Assembly: GCF_000687815.1 (NCBI RefSeq)
Contig: NZ_JHXU01000001.1
Location: 1 to 64,000, forward strand
Direction of reading: 5' to 3'
Source of the DNA: Mycoplasma elephantis ATCC 51980
GTDB taxonomy: Bacteria > Bacillota_I > Bacilli_A > Mycoplasmatales > Metamycoplasmataceae
Length of the DNA stretch: 64,000 nucleotides
In this document: positions 34,352-46,800 of the stretch, one piece after another
Layout of the letters: each line of letters opens with the position of its first letter
Numbering within the stretch: the stretch's first letter is position 1
Translations under genes and position numbers: made by a program
The notes under the pieces: generated by a model
The model's input: the letters and a program-made list of their open reading frames with translations, nothing else
What the model was told of the DNA's origin: nothing
The model's database searches: none

Positions 34352-35911
34352 TTAAGCTTCTGCTTTAACTTCGTTAACTTCTTTGTTTGATGGTCTTGAT
34401 CTTTTAATAAAGAAACTGATAATTCCATCAAAAAGAATTCCAAGATAAATGGCGATTGGAACACCAAATCCAACTCATTTACCAACAGTTGGGATTTTAC
34501 CAAACAATCCTGGTATTGCACCAATAATGTAATCAGTGTCTCCTCAGTTTAAGGTATTAAGTGTGTCTAAAGCTTTTTTAGCTTCTTCATTTGTTGAACT
34601 TTCAAGAATTTGTTTAAGGGCATCACTTGAATATGGTACCCATCCACCTCATATAAATGCTGCTGGCACAAATGTAATTATAATACCACCAACAAATGGA
34701 CCAACAATAGCGCCAAGTCAACCACCACGAACATTACCAAACACACCTGCTGTTGCTCCTAAGAAGAAGTGAGGAACAAGTCCTGGTAAAATAACTACGG
34801 CAATTAATCCCCCTGAATAAAGACCGATTGTAATACCCATTCCTACTATACCTGCTACGAATGATGAAATAAACCCAATCAATACTGCAACTGGCGCATA
34901 TGGGAATACAACTGGACAGTCAACTGCTGCTTTAGAGTTTTTGATTAATTTGTCACTAATTCCTTTAAACATAGGAACTAATTCACCAACAAACAATCTT
35001 ACACCAGAAAGCATAATTTCTACTCCGGCTGTAAATGTAAATGATTGTACTAATAATGTTACAACTCAATTTCCTTTGCTAAGAATTGTATACGCACCTT
35101 CAGTATCTTTATTGGCTTTTGTTATTTTACCAATTTCATATAAAACACCACCAGGTATGAATGCTACTGCATAGAAAATAAAAATTGAAATTGTTAATGA
35201 GATTATTGTATTTCTTAAGAAATATAAACCTTTAGGGAATTTAATTTCTTCGGTTGAAGCAATTTTTCCTTTCGTTAGTTTGTGAATACCTTCACCAATC
35301 AAACCACTAAGAGCATATCCGAATCCTCCTGTGTGTCCTAACCCAATTTCGTCTGTACCTAAGATCATTTTCATGTATCTTTGTTGTGTTGCAGGGGCTA
35401 TAACCATGTATGCTGCTATTAAAGCACTACCTGATATAAGAGCTGCCGCAAAATTACCTGCATTGTTTCTCAAATCAAAACCCATTGCGTAAAATACCAT
35501 AGAAATCATTAATGATGTATAGTATAAAACGTGTCCTGATAAATAAACATATTTTAATCTTGAGAATGCGGCAAGAATCATATTAAGAATCATACCGATA
35601 ATCATGATTAAACTACCTAGAGTAACGATTGTTGGTAATGCACCTGTCATTGCACCAGCAAGCGCATCATTGTTAGGAATAACACCAGATAATCCATATG
35701 TTGCCATAAATACTGGTTGAAAAGCACTAATTGACCCAACAATAACACCAGATCCGCCACCTAAAATTAAAAACCCGATAATAACTTTAAACACAGATAA
35801 AGTTGTTTGGGAAGCTTTTTTACGTTGTACTAATGCACCTAGTAAAGTAAAGATACCAACTAAGAATGCTGGAACACCAACAAAAGCTTTAATAAATTCT
35901 AAGAATCACAT
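34352..35911 (-). CDS. ulaA: PTS ascorbate-type transporter subunit IIC
   Basis: 519 aa polytopic membrane protein. Regions such as GDTDYIIGAIPGLF, TGGFGYALSG and GLGHTGG fit the SgaT/UlaA family, which moves L-ascorbate (or a related sugar acid/polyol) and phosphorylates it with IIB and IIA. About ten membrane segments. The ATG has AAGGAAAAG upstream. IIB and IIA are encoded just upstream on the same strand; a 104-base gap lies before it. Confidence 0.9.
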
Positions 35912-36015
35912 CTTTTCCTTTCTTTCTCTTTCTATTTATAAAATTTAAATTAAGCTTTCACAAATCTTTGTACCAATAGAAAAATACAAATAATTTAAAT
36001 TTTTTTAACTAGTAA

Positions 36016-36291
36016 TTAATTTATTTTGAAATATTTTCTTAATTTTTCTTCTAGTTCAACTTTAGATAAAATGTTCTTAAGAACAATTTTGTGTTCTTCA
36101 GGAAATTCTAATGCCTCAGCAATATCAGCTCCTACAACAATTAAATCAACACCGTGAGCAGAAAAGCTTGAAATATTTGTGTCTTCACATGAGTCATATT
36201 GAACTCCTAATTTATCTAAAACACTCTTTACATTCATTTCTACAAGTAGTGAAGATCCTAAACCTGATCCACAAACTGTTTTTATATTCAT
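36016..36291 (-). CDS. ulaB: PTS ascorbate-type subunit IIB
   Basis: 91 aa. The phosphocysteine loop VCGSGLGSSLL lies at residues 6-16, and the fold pattern is that of the lactose/ascorbate IIB family. It takes phosphate from IIA and passes it to the sugar in IIC. The start shares one base with the ulaC stop, so the two are coupled. Confidence 0.92.
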   Translation of the reverse strand: MNIKTVCGSGLGSSLLVEMNVKSVLDKLGVQYDSCEDTNISSFSAHGVDLIVVGADIAEALEFPEEHKIVLKNILSKVELEEKLRKYFKIN

Positions 36292-36743
36292 TATTTACCT
36301 CCTTTTTTATAATTATCTAATAATTCAATGAATTTTTTAACAGAATCACATTCAAGTGCTTGTTTTTTAAAGTTTTCATCTGTAAAATATTCACCAAATT
36401 CTTGAATAATACTAATGTGGCTGGTACTATCAATTGCTGATAAAGTAATAATAATTTTTGCTTCTTTATCATCTTGATTATTAAACTTAACATATTTGTC
36501 AAGCAAAAGTGTACTTGTTCCTGGTTTTAAAGCATAAGGACCAGGCTTTGCATGAACTAATGCTAATCCTCTTTCTAGAACATAATATGCCCCATATTGT
36601 TTTGTTGATTCAAAGACTGCATCAGCTAGTTCTTTTTTAGCATATTTGTGTTTTACAAGAATATCAACACCAGCATGAACAACATCTTTTCAGTTATCCA
36701 AATCTGTCCTGTACTCTATCATTTTTGTGTCAAATAATTTCAT
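36291..36743 (-). CDS. ulaC: PTS ascorbate/mannitol-type subunit IIA
   Basis: 150 aa, soluble. The active His region is LERGLALVHAKPGPYAL (H near residue 64), as in the mannitol/fructose/ascorbate IIA fold. A GAGGAAT site precedes the ATG. One UGA Trp near residue 18. It transfers phosphate from HPr to UlaB. Confidence 0.9.
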
Positions 36744-36752
36744 ATTCCTCCT

Positions 36753-37070
36753 TTATATCATTCCTTGACTTTTAAAAGCTAAAAGTAAAAAAGTAAGTGT
36801 TGCACCAATAATAACAATGATTATAGATATAAATAGAATTCACCCTCCTCTAGTTGAAGTTTTTGGATTATATTCTTTAGGAAGAGGCATTCCTTTTATA
36901 TAAAAGAAATTATTTGGATTCCTTTTAATTTGTATATCTTTTTTCTGATGTTCTATACTTAATTCTTTTAGCTCTTCATCAGATAATAAATTCATTTTTT
37001 CATATTCTTCATCATACACACTTACCAATAATTGAATTGCGTGTTCTCTATTAAATTTATCGTTACTCAT
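36753..37070 (-). CDS. Small single-pass membrane protein, unknown
   Basis: 105 aa: about 75 hydrophilic residues with an acidic helix (EEYEKMNLLSDEELKELS), then one membrane segment near residues 78-99 with a UGA Trp at its edge and a short tail. No family recognised. It lies 9 bases before ulaC and overlaps the preceding gene by 8 bases, so it is part of the PTS transcription unit. Confidence 0.78.
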
Positions 37071-37758
37071 CTCTTCCTCATTTTTTAAAAGAAATCGCTA
37101 ATTCAAATATTGTTTTTGAATAGTGATTTAACAATTCATCAAAAATCAACCACCTTTTTAATTTTAATATTTTTAAAATTTTTGCATCAATTTCTTTATT
37201 ATCCGTTTTTAAATATTTGAATGAAATATCAATGTTTTTGTTGATTTTTGGTAAATTTATGATAAATTTAACAACAATTAATAAAAGTCGAGTTAATAAA
37301 ATAATTAGACCTAATTCTCATCAAGACATTGCTAAAAATGTAACCTCTATTATTCATATAAATAAATTTGTAAAAGAAAATATTTTATTAAATTTATAAA
37401 CGCTATTACTTTTACTTATTTTATCATCTATAAACATAAATGTAGTGTAAATTGAATTTACCGAATTATAAATATTTGTATTTAAGAAAACATCAGCATT
37501 AAATTTCACAATCGACTTTTTTAAATTGTATGGTAAAACAAAACTTAAATTCTCTCTCTTAAATGATGATGATAAACCATATTTCCCAATTAATGTTTTA
37601 GCTTCAAATAATATATGGTCCTTGTTTTTTAAACTTTCTTGTTTTTGTTCATGAGTAATATTAAATATTACGATGTAATTGTAAAATGCACTAATAATAA
37701 AACTAAAAACAATTATTGCAAAACCTATATAAAAATCAGAATATGTAAAGTCAATCAT
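37063..37758 (-). CDS. Membrane protein of unknown function in the PTS operon
   Basis: 231 aa. A membrane segment lies near residues 10-32 and another pair near 135-165 (WWELGLIILLTRLLLIVV), leaving a soluble domain of about 100 residues between and one of about 60 at the C-terminus. No motif recognised. Coupled by overlaps to its neighbours on both sides (TAATG upstream, 8 bases downstream). Confidence 0.78.
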
Positions 37759-38456
37759 TATTTGCTCACTTTCATCTTTATAAGGTTGTTTGATAATAAT
37801 TTTTGAATAATTTTATCTACTTTACTATCATCAATTTTGTCAACTTCATTCTCTTCCAAAAATGGAACTAAATTATAAGTGGAAACAACATTGTAATCAT
37901 TAATAACTGTTTGCGTTTGTTCGTTTAAAGTTAGAATTATTTTTGTAATTTGTTTATTTTCAATTTCATATTTACTAACTAAAAGTTTACAAATATCTTC
38001 ATATCATTCTAGTTTTACATCGTCAATTTTATTACTTTTCTTAGAATTAATAAGTTTTAAAACTCCATCCTCATATATTAAATTTTGACCTTTATAATTA
38101 CGTACCAAATTTGAAATTAAAAATATATGATTATTATGAATAATTAAAATTGGAATTAATGAATAATTAAATTTAGCAAACTTATTCTTAAGCAAAACAT
38201 TATAAAATAAACGTGATTCTTTCTTTAGGATAATTGTTTTTACAAATTTATTTAAATCATTATTAATTGACCCTACTTGTTTTTTCTCGCGACCTTTTTT
38301 AGTATCCAAGGATGGTCAAAAATAGATAAGTATTCTTCAAATTATAACCCCTATAAGAATAAGAATTAATAACGCACTTAATGTTCAAAAAGAAACATTA
38401 AGTATATTAGGTTCGGTTCAAGAATATCCCAATTTTTCTGTATTTTTTCCACTCAT
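37758..38456 (-). CDS. Membrane-anchored protein, weakly NERD-like
   Basis: 232 aa. One membrane segment lies near residues 22-44, then a basic stretch and a cytoplasmic domain. ILIIHNNHIFLISNLVRNYKG recalls the core of NERD (nuclease-related) domains, but the acidic and lysine active-site residues are not where expected, so the call is weak and activity is not implied. First of three coupled orphan genes leading into ulaC. Confidence 0.6.
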
Positions 38457-38568
38457 AATTTAAATTTATAAGTAAACTATGTTACTCTTTATTATTTGAT
38501 ATTTAAAATTATATATATAAAAATCTAAAAACACTTAAAAAGAAAAATAATATGAAAATAAATCCACA

Positions 38569-39222
38569 TTATTTAATTAATACGTATTTTTCTCAAAAAT
38601 CATTAAAGTTATTGTATTCTTTTATGTAATTTCTTAATATTGAACCACCAACAGCAATATCAACTCCTCATCTTTTAAACTCTAAAACATTTTCTGATCT
38701 TAAACCACCATCCGAAATAATTTCAATATTTTTATTTATTTTTTTTATTTTTGGGATTTTTTCAAACAAAATAGGGTTCAATTTTTGACCAACACCACCA
38801 ATAATATCTATTGTCATTAGCACAACATAATCTAGCATTTTAATTTGATCTTTTATGTCTTCAATTTTATCTTTTGATTCGATCATTATTCCGAATTTTG
38901 TGTTCGGATATTCTTTTTTAATTTTCAATATATTTTCTACAGAGAACTCACTAGAAGGTAAAGAGATTTTGTTTATTTTAATTTCTACTAATTTTTGAAT
39001 TAAAGCATCAGAATATTTACACATACAATGAGCTTCAAAAATTGCTTTTTGATATCTATTTCTTAATCAAATAACATCATCTAATTTTAATCCAAAACTA
39101 TTTACATAATGAAAATCCATAAAATCAAGATGAAAATTTTCAAACCCATTTTGATATAAATAATCTAAATCTTTTAATGATTCATATGAATTTAAAGCAC
39201 ATATACTTTGAGAATATTTCAT
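38569..39222 (-). CDS. rpe: Ribulose-phosphate 3-epimerase
   Basis: Interconverts ribulose-5-P and xylulose-5-P. 217 aa TIM barrel. Metal ligands can be traced: HLDFMDFH (His, Asp near residues 32-34), FEAHCM (His near 64) and ISDGGLRSENV (Asp near 171). Phosphate-binding VGGSIL follows, and GGVGQKLNP replaces the usual GFGGQ. AAAGGAAAAAA precedes the ATG. It is divergent from tkt, the next enzyme of the same pathway. A related hexulose-type epimerase is possible. Confidence 0.8.
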
Positions 39223-39325
39223 TTTTTCCTTTCTTTAATTTATAAATTATATTTTTAATTTTAGTATTAATAATATATTTTTATAAATGTATAATTTCTA
39301 TAATTGTATAAAGAAAGAGGAAAAA

Positions 39326-41260
39326 ATGAACTTAGATAAAAAAACAATTGCTTCTATGCAAGGTATTGCATTAGATGCAATAAATAAAGCAGGGCAAGGA
39401 CATATTGGTATGGCAATAGGTGCTGCTCCAATTACATACACAATTTTTACAAAATTATTAGAAATTAATAAAAATGATCCTAAGTGAATAAACAGAGATC
39501 GTTTTGTATTAAGCGCTGGACATGGATCAATGGCAATGTATTCAATTATGAACTACTTAGGTCTTTTAAATGTAGAAGATATCAAAAATCACAAAAAATT
39601 ACATTCTAAAACTCCAAGCCACCCAGAAATTGATTCACAAGATTACATTGATGCATCAACCGGTCCTTTAGGACAAGGTATTGCGATGGGTGTTGGTATG
39701 GCGATTAGTCAAAAATACTTACAAAATCGCGTAAACAAACCAAACTTTAATATTATTGATCATGATATTTATGTTTTACACGGTGATGGGTGTGTTCAAG
39801 AAGGGGTTGCTCTTGAAGCAATACAATTAGCTGGCACAATGAATCTTGGTAAACTAATTTTAATACATGATTTTAATGATGTTCAAATTGATTCAAGAGC
39901 AAAAGAGGTTAATAATACAGATTTTATTTCTTACTTTAAAGCACAAAACTTTGAAACATTTGTTGTTACAGAACCTACAGTAGAAAATATTGAATCAACT
40001 CTTAAAAAAGCAAGAAAAGCAACAAAACCTTCATATGTTCAAATACATACAGTTATTGCAGCCAATACTCCTGTTGAAAATACATCCGCTGGACACAATG
40101 GTGTATTAGATCCCGAAAAAACAATTGCTTTTAAGGAAAAAATAGGATTAAATAACAAAATTCCTTTCGAATATGATAAAGACGTATATACTCACGCACA
40201 AAGTCATTGAGTAAAAAAAGACAAGATTTATGATGAATGACAAAAATTATTTAAAGAATTTAAAAACAAATATCCAGAGGAATGAGAATTTTTAAACACT
40301 TTAAAAAATAAATCATACAAATTTGATTTATCAAAAATAGAATTTAAAGAATCAAATGTTGCAACAAGAAACTACTTTACACCAATAATGAATGAACTAG
40401 AAAAATCTCCTTATGTTATTGGGGGTAGCGCAGATTTAGCTTCAGCAACTAAAATTAAATTCGCAAACACATTAAATAATGGTGGCAAATATATAAAATA
40501 TGGTATTAGAGAACATGCAATGACCGCTATTAATAATGGTATATATTTACACTCTAATCTAAAAACAATAGATTCTACATTTCTTGCATTTGCCGATTAT
40601 GCAAAAGCCGCAGTTAGACTTGGTGCTTTAATGGAAATACCTAGTGTTCATATTTACACACATGATTCATATCAAGTTGGTGGAGATGGACCAACACACC
40701 AACCATTTGATCAAATACCTATGCTTAGAGCAATGGCAAACGTAAAAGTTATTCGTCCATGTGATGAAACAGAAATGAAATTAGCATTTAATCAAGCGTT
40801 AAATCAAGATAAAGAAAAATATGCAATTATTGCTTGTCGTCAAGGAATTAAGTCATTTAATTTAATTAAAGAATTTAAATCAGCATATGTAGTAAAATCA
40901 AATCCTAAATTTGATATTTCTCTTCTTGCAACAGGTTCAGAAGTATCTCTAGCAGTAGAATTAGCTAATGTTTTAGAGAAAGAAAATATAAAAGCGCAAG
41001 TAATATCAGTTCCACTACTTCAAGACCTTGTTGATAATGAAAAATTGATTAAAGAATTAAAACTTGATAAAAAACCTATGTTTGCAATTGAAGCAACAAG
41101 TGATTGCATGTGATATAAATTGTCAAAATATAATAAAATAGATGCATTCCTAGCAACTACATATGGACATTCAGAAGATGGCGGTAAAGTTTATTCATTA
41201 AAAGGTTTTAACACTGAAAACCTTCTAAAATTAGTTAAAAACTTTCTTTCTAAAAAATAA
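39326..41260 (+). CDS. tkt: Transketolase
   Basis: Thiamine-diphosphate enzyme moving two-carbon units in the pentose phosphate pathway. 644 aa with UGA Trp codons. N-terminal GQGHIGMAIGAAP, STGPLGQGI, the ThDP motif HGDGCVQEGVALEA (GDG...), and in the central domain TIDSTFLAFADY and THDSYQVGGDGPTHQPFDQ are family signatures. AGAAAGAGG precedes the ATG. It faces rpe across a 103-base promoter region. Confidence 0.97.
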
Positions 41261-41344
41261 ATTTGATTACAAAAATATTAATTTTGAAAGCAAATTCAAC
41301 AAAATATAAACAAATTTATAAATTATTGTAATTAAATTAAAAAT

Positions 41345-41371
41345 AAAATAACACAAGTTAAGTTATTTTTA
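41345..41371 (+). terminator. Possible terminator after tkt
   Basis: 8-bp stem aaaataac / gttatttt followed by T-rich sequence, about 85 bases after the tkt stop. The bases between are AT-rich with nothing else seen. Confidence 0.5.
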
Positions 41372-41386
41372 TAAAAATTAATTAAT

Positions 41387-41418
41387 AAAATAATCAACCT
41401 TTATTGGTTGATTATTTT
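41387..41418. terminator. Strong bidirectional hairpin between tkt and nrnA
   Basis: Perfect 13-bp stem aaaataatcaacc / ggttgattatttt with a 6-base loop; A and T runs flank it, so it can stop transcription from either side. Confidence 0.85.
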
Positions 41419-41471
41419 AAATAACAAATTTATATGTCATGATAGATCTATTAAAATTTTTTAAACAATGA

Positions 41472-42392
41472 TTAAATTAGAACTGATTTTGTATAATCCA
41501 AAACCTTTTGAACATCATTTATGTTATCTATTATAAAACCTGATGAGTTATGATGACCTCCGCCTCCAAATTTTCTAGCTACTTGAGAAACATCAAAATG
41601 TGTTTTTGATCTTATTTCCCCCCTATACTTACCATCATCTTTTTTTAAGAAAGCTATTGCAACTTCGCTTGTTGTTGAATCAACAAACTTCATTACTAAC
41701 GGTCTAACAATATCGTTTGTTATAACACTATCAGAAATAACATATGATATACCTTCATATTCCTGTTTATCTTTTATAGTATCAAATATAAGTTTATTTT
41801 CTAAATTATTCAACTTCATATTTTTTATTAATTGTGAATAATTTAGACCTTTCTCCATTAAAAAACCCATACATTTAAAAGTTTCTTGATTTATATTACG
41901 TTCCATAAAAAACTCTGTATCAGTTATTATGGCAACAGCTAATCCATTCAAAACTTTTCCATTAGTTTTTAACTTTAGTGCTTTTATTATTAATGTAAGT
42001 AATTCACCTGTTGCTGGTCAATTATCTCCACCTATTTCAAATAATCATTTATTTTCATGAGGATGATGATCAATTTTTAAAGATTGTTCTGGTATTACTC
42101 TAGAATCATAAATCCTTGATTTAGTTGATGTATCAACTACTATTTTTAATGATTTATTAAAATATTCATTTTCAACCAAGTTTATTGGTTCATCAATTAA
42201 AAACAATAAATTTCTTGGATAATCGCCACCAGATATTTTAACTTCTTTTACTTTTGGACAATTAATCCTAATCAATTCTTTTAAAGCAACAGCAGAACCT
42301 AAAGTGTCTCCGTCTGGTTCAATATGAGTACATATTGTAATATAAGAATGATTAGCAATTATTTTTCATAACTTTTTATAGTCATCAAGCAT
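41472..42392 (-). CDS. nrnA: DHH-family phosphoesterase (NrnA-like nanoRNase/pAp phosphatase)
   Basis: 306 aa. DHH signatures: HIEPDGDTLGS (motif I), VVDTS, KIDHHPH (DHH) and, in the DHHA1 domain, FGGGGHHNSSGF. Such proteins cut short oligoribonucleotides and 3',5'-bisphosphate nucleotides (or cyclic dinucleotide products). The start overlaps the end of phnE by 17 bases, so it may share the transporter mRNA, an odd pairing. Confidence 0.87.
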
Positions 42393-44553
42393 TTCATTGC
42401 CTATCCATAGGTTTGTGGATACCTTTTGAGAAATATTTTGAAACGTATGTTTTTAATGATTTAATAGCTATTTTATATCTAGCCAAAATTTGTCATTTAG
42501 GTTTATTGGTATTTGTAAAAATATCCATAAAAACCTTTTTCTTCATTTTTTGAAATTCTTTTTTATATTCTTTATAAGTTTTTCTTATTAATATATTTTC
42601 TTTTTTCTTGTTTTTTAAATCACATAAATATTCATTTTTGTTTGCATATTCTTTATTTAATGTTAATAAATTATCTTTTTTGTTTTTAGCAATATTAAAT
42701 TGAGCATTTGATAATTTATTGTTATATTCAACATTTGTTATATATGAGATAGAGAGTGATTTTAGAAGTTGAGAATGTCTAAGATTACGTTTTATTATAA
42801 AGTTCTTTTCGAAGAAGTAACCCTTAATTAATTTTTTTCTTAAAATGTTTGAAATTTGCTCAATTATCAATAATAATACAATAGTAACAATTAAATATGA
42901 TGATAGTCTATCTCAATTATTTGTATCTGCGGAATAAATAGAAATTTGTTGTCCAAATGGAGATGCTCCAACAGCGCCAATAACAACCGTTGTCTTAAAA
43001 TTAATTTCTATTCTATATAGGAAGTTTGATAATGTTTGAGGCATAATTTCTTTAATAACAACGTATTTAATTTTATGAAATCAATTTGCACCAACAGAAT
43101 CTAGAGAGACAAATACTTCATTATCTATTCTCTCAATAGACTCTGTAACTAATTTACCAAGCATACCTATAGAGTGAATTCCTAATGCCAATACCCCAAC
43201 AAATAATAATGAATAATGATACATAACCAAAAATAATAATGCTAAAGTAAATGGAGGGATTGCCCTTATAACTATAATTATAAATTTGAAAATTAATGAG
43301 AAATGCCCAGATATTTTTCTTGCCGCCAATATTCCTAATATTAAGGCAAACAATAAACCAAGCACAGATGAAACAACAGCTACAACTAAAGCATCCAACC
43401 CTAAATTAATTGGATTATTACCTGAATCTCAATTATTAAATAATGTTCAATCTGGGTTAAATAATTTTCTAAGTCCATTCCCAAAATTTCTTAATTTTAT
43501 ATCATTTGCAATTTTCCACTCAACTTCAAATAATGTTGCAATTGTTAAAATTGCTAACAAAATAATTAATGTTAAATAAGCATAAAATATTTTAGGTTTT
43601 TGTTTTTTAAGACTATCAATTTGATCTTTTAATTCTAATGAACTATCAATATTTGGATGTTTTGGCGTATATTCTAAAAGATATTTTTTAATTAAATAAT
43701 TAAATACTTCAAGAATAATCATAAATGCAACAAGAATTCATAAAACTATAGATAAATGAGATCAATGGTTTGGAACCGCATATTTATCATTCATTAATGA
43801 ACCAATAGTTTCAATACCTACAACTTCTAGAATTGCAGCAAAACGAACAACCATTTCAAAAGTGTATAAACCATAAGTTACAATTCTTTTCATTAAATAG
43901 GGAAGAATTGATTTTTTAAATGCTTGAAATCTAGTATTACCTATAGAAAGCATTCCGTAATATGTAGATACATCATAAGTATCTAGATCTTCATATAGCC
44001 ATTTTGTCATTAGTGTTGAAACAAATATAGCTATAGATAAAGACGCCGCCAATGATGGGCTAACTAATTGAAATATAAGAAACGCAAAAACAATTGGCGG
44101 AATTGCTCTTACAAATGACATGAAAATTCTTGTAGGATAATAAATAAATGGTGATTTAATAAAATTTTTAGAACTAAATAAAGCAAGAGGTACTGAAATA
44201 ATAATTCCTAATAAAGTACCTAACACAGAATAAGCAATTGTTTCCCATAATAGCTCAAGACTTAGTACAAAAGTATCTAATGGAGTTGTATCACCATTTC
44301 CAATATAAATTGTCTTGTTAAATTCGGTAAAATGATACAATTGTCCAAACATTTTATATGCATAGGAAAAATCCGGATGTACTTTATTTATTAAATATAT
44401 TAATAAAGCCGATCCTATTATTCAAGAAAAAATTAACAATCATGGAAATTTTTTAGTTACTTTTTGACCATTAATATCTATAAATTTTGGATTAAAAAAA
44501 TCTATAAATCTTTCAAAGTAATATCTAAGACTTCTTTTCTTTTGTTTATTCAT
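42376..44553 (-). CDS. phnE: ABC transporter permease, two PhnE-type domains fused
   Basis: 725 aa, joined by many UGA Trp codons. Two copies of the permease core are visible, each with the helix SFVRAIPP or VIRAIPP and an EAA-like loop (KKSILPYLMKR and IKYVVIKEIMPQT). The duplication makes one polypeptide carry both halves of the channel. After about residue 560 comes a Lys-rich cytoplasmic tail of about 160 residues with no known domain. Order is binding protein, ATPase, permease. The usual phosphonate label is by family; P37-type systems of mycoplasmas are linked to thiamine uptake. Confidence 0.86.
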
Positions 44554-44554
44554 A

Positions 44555-45448
44555 TTATTTTTCAAATTCTCTTATTCTGTTTTGAATATTTTCTTGAATT
44601 GCTTTTCTTTTCCTATTAGTTTCTAAAAATTGTTCTTTATCAAATTGTTCCAATTGTTCTCCATAAATGGATTTAAGAACATCCAAATTAACTTTATCTC
44701 ATGCGCCATCAAAAACAATTGCACCATCCTTAACCCCAATTATTCTATCCGCATACTGTAGTGCTAAGTCAACATGGTGTAAGTTTGCTAATACAGTTAT
44801 TTTATCTAATTTATTTACTAATAAAAACCCATCCATAACAGATTTTGCCATAATAGGATCTAGTGCACCTACGGGCTCATCAGCTAAAATAATTTTAGGC
44901 TTTTGCGCTAATGTTCTAGCCAATGCAACACGTTGCATTTGGCCACCACTTAAGTCTTTAGCTAAGTCATATGCATTTTCAAGAATATTAACTTTTGCTA
45001 AAGATTGATATGCAATTTGAACATCTTTTTTTGAATAAATGCCTAGAAATGATCTTCATTTTGGCATCTGCGGTAGTCTTGCCGTTAGAACATTTTGAAT
45101 TACTGATATATTTTCTATTAAATTGTATCTTTGAAATACTATACCGATTTTTGATCTAAATTTTCTTAATTTACTACCTTTTGTTTTACTAACATTATAA
45201 GGGCCAACATATAATTCACCCTCGCTAATATCATTTATTTTATTTACGGTTTTAATAAGCGTAGTTTTACCGGCCCCACTAAGACCTATGATTGCAACAA
45301 ATTCACCTTGATTAATAGAAACGTTGACATCAGTCAACACTCTCTTTCCGTTATCATAAATTTTTGATACATGATCCCACTTAATATTTCAATCTTGAGT
45401 TTCAATTTCTTGAGTATTAATTGGGGTACCTAATTTATTTTCATTCAT
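44555..45448 (-). CDS. phnC: ABC transporter ATP-binding protein (PhnC-type)
   Basis: 297 aa. Walker [10 protein letters not shown] near residue 55, Q-loop FQRYNL, signature [13 protein letters not shown], Walker [12 protein letters not shown] and switch His in [11 protein letters not shown] Trp codons occur at several places. It powers the PhnE permease next to it (1-base gap) and lies just after the P37-type binding protein. Confidence 0.93.
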
Positions 45449-45454
45449 AAATTA

Positions 45455-46735
45455 CTAATTAAATGATGTGAAACCTTCAAAGTGTTTAGCGAATCATACT
45501 TCTGGGAATGAATATGATGCTGAAGAAGTTGTTCCGGTGTGTCCGTATTTTATCTTATCTTTAACATCATCTCATTTTAGTTTTCAGTTAGAACCATGTT
45601 CTTTTAAAGCTTCTAGAATTATTTGCGCTATTTCTGAATCTTTACGAGCGTAAATATATGATCTGTAATATCCAGCTACATGTAAATCACCTTCATCAAT
45701 TGCATCTACTGCTTCTTTTAATTCTTTAGAATATCCTTCTGTTACAGCATTAGGTCTTTTGGCCTTTTCCTTTTGTACATATAATGAACCACCATTAAAT
45801 TCTTTATAGTTATTAAATGCTTCAACTAATATTTTTTCGTCATTAATAGCTGGTACTGAAGAATTTCCATTTTTATAAGGATCAATTATTTGAACTGGTC
45901 TTCCGGCTTGAATTATAAAGTTTGTACTTGGAGCGGTTTTATCTCATGTACCAACCGGTAAAAACGCAACATCAATTGATTTATTTTCTAACGCAGTGGC
46001 TGCCGGATCATAACCTGTTGAAACAGTTATTTCAGTCTTGTAACCTTTTGTAGCTAAAAAATCTTTAATTTTTTTACCCGCTTCAGCTATATCACTTGCA
46101 TCACTAGAAGGAATTAAGTAAATTTTTAAAGCTTTGGCATCAGCCTTAAATTTACCCGACTCATCAAAATAATCCCCGCCAGCAACTAAAGCTGAATTAA
46201 ATGCTTTTTTAGTTTTACCTTTTGCATTAACTGTAATTTCGGCATCTGGCGATACTTTTGTGTAGTCTGAGTGACTATAAATATCAAAAACTGTTCTTAC
46301 TTTAAGTTTTCCATCTTTCATTTCCGCTTTAAATAATAAACTTTTTTTATCAGCTGGTAACTTATCGTATTCTTCGAGACTTTTTAATTTTTTTGCTTCT
46401 TTAGCTTGGTTATTTGCTTCTTGCATTGCTAAAATAAACATATCTTGAACACCTTTTACATCGTCTGCTTTTAAATCTGCTCTTGCTTGAGCACCATCAT
46501 TCGAAATAGCACTTGTAGTTCCTACAACAATTATATCCTTAGCGTTTTCGCCTGCGTAAAATCTTGCATCTCCTCAGCAACCTAAAAGATTTATATCTTT
46601 TCCGGCTAGTTTTGTCATTGCATCAGCATAACCATTTGTTTTAATTGCTACGCTATCTTTACTACATGATATAGTAGTTAAAGGTAAAATTGCTATAGGT
46701 GCAATAACTCCTAAATATCATAATTTTCTTTTCAT
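45455..46735 (-). CDS. P37/Cypl-type substrate-binding lipoprotein (PhnD family)
   Basis: 426 aa. The signal peptide ends LTTISC, a lipobox, so it is anchored outside the membrane. The body fits the PhnD-like binding fold: KIYLIPSSDASD, SIDVAFLPVGTW and VPAINDEKI. The M. hyorhinis homolog P37/Cypl binds thiamine diphosphate, so that cofactor is the likely cargo by family knowledge. An AAAAGGAGGAAAG site precedes the ATG. It heads the binding protein-ATPase-permease operon. Confidence 0.88.
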
Positions 46736-46757
46736 TTCTTTCCTCCTTTTAGCCATA

Positions 46758-46791
46758 TTTTAGTATTTTTAAAAATACATAGATACTAAAA
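46758..46791 (-). promoter_or_regulatory. Nested inverted repeat before the P37 gene
   Basis: Outer arms TTTTAGTAT and ATACTAAAA (9 bp, perfect) enclose an inner palindrome GTATTTTTAAAAATAC. It sits between the upstream hairpin and the strong ribosome site of the P37 gene. It could be a repressor site or an mRNA switch; which one cannot be told from sequence. Confidence 0.45.
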
Positions 46792-46800
46792 CATGTTCAC

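Noticed and set aside
36753-38456. Three small membrane genes as a toxin-antitoxin or phage remnant
   Set aside because: They overlap in operon fashion, have host-like composition and lack any toxin, antitoxin or phage motif.
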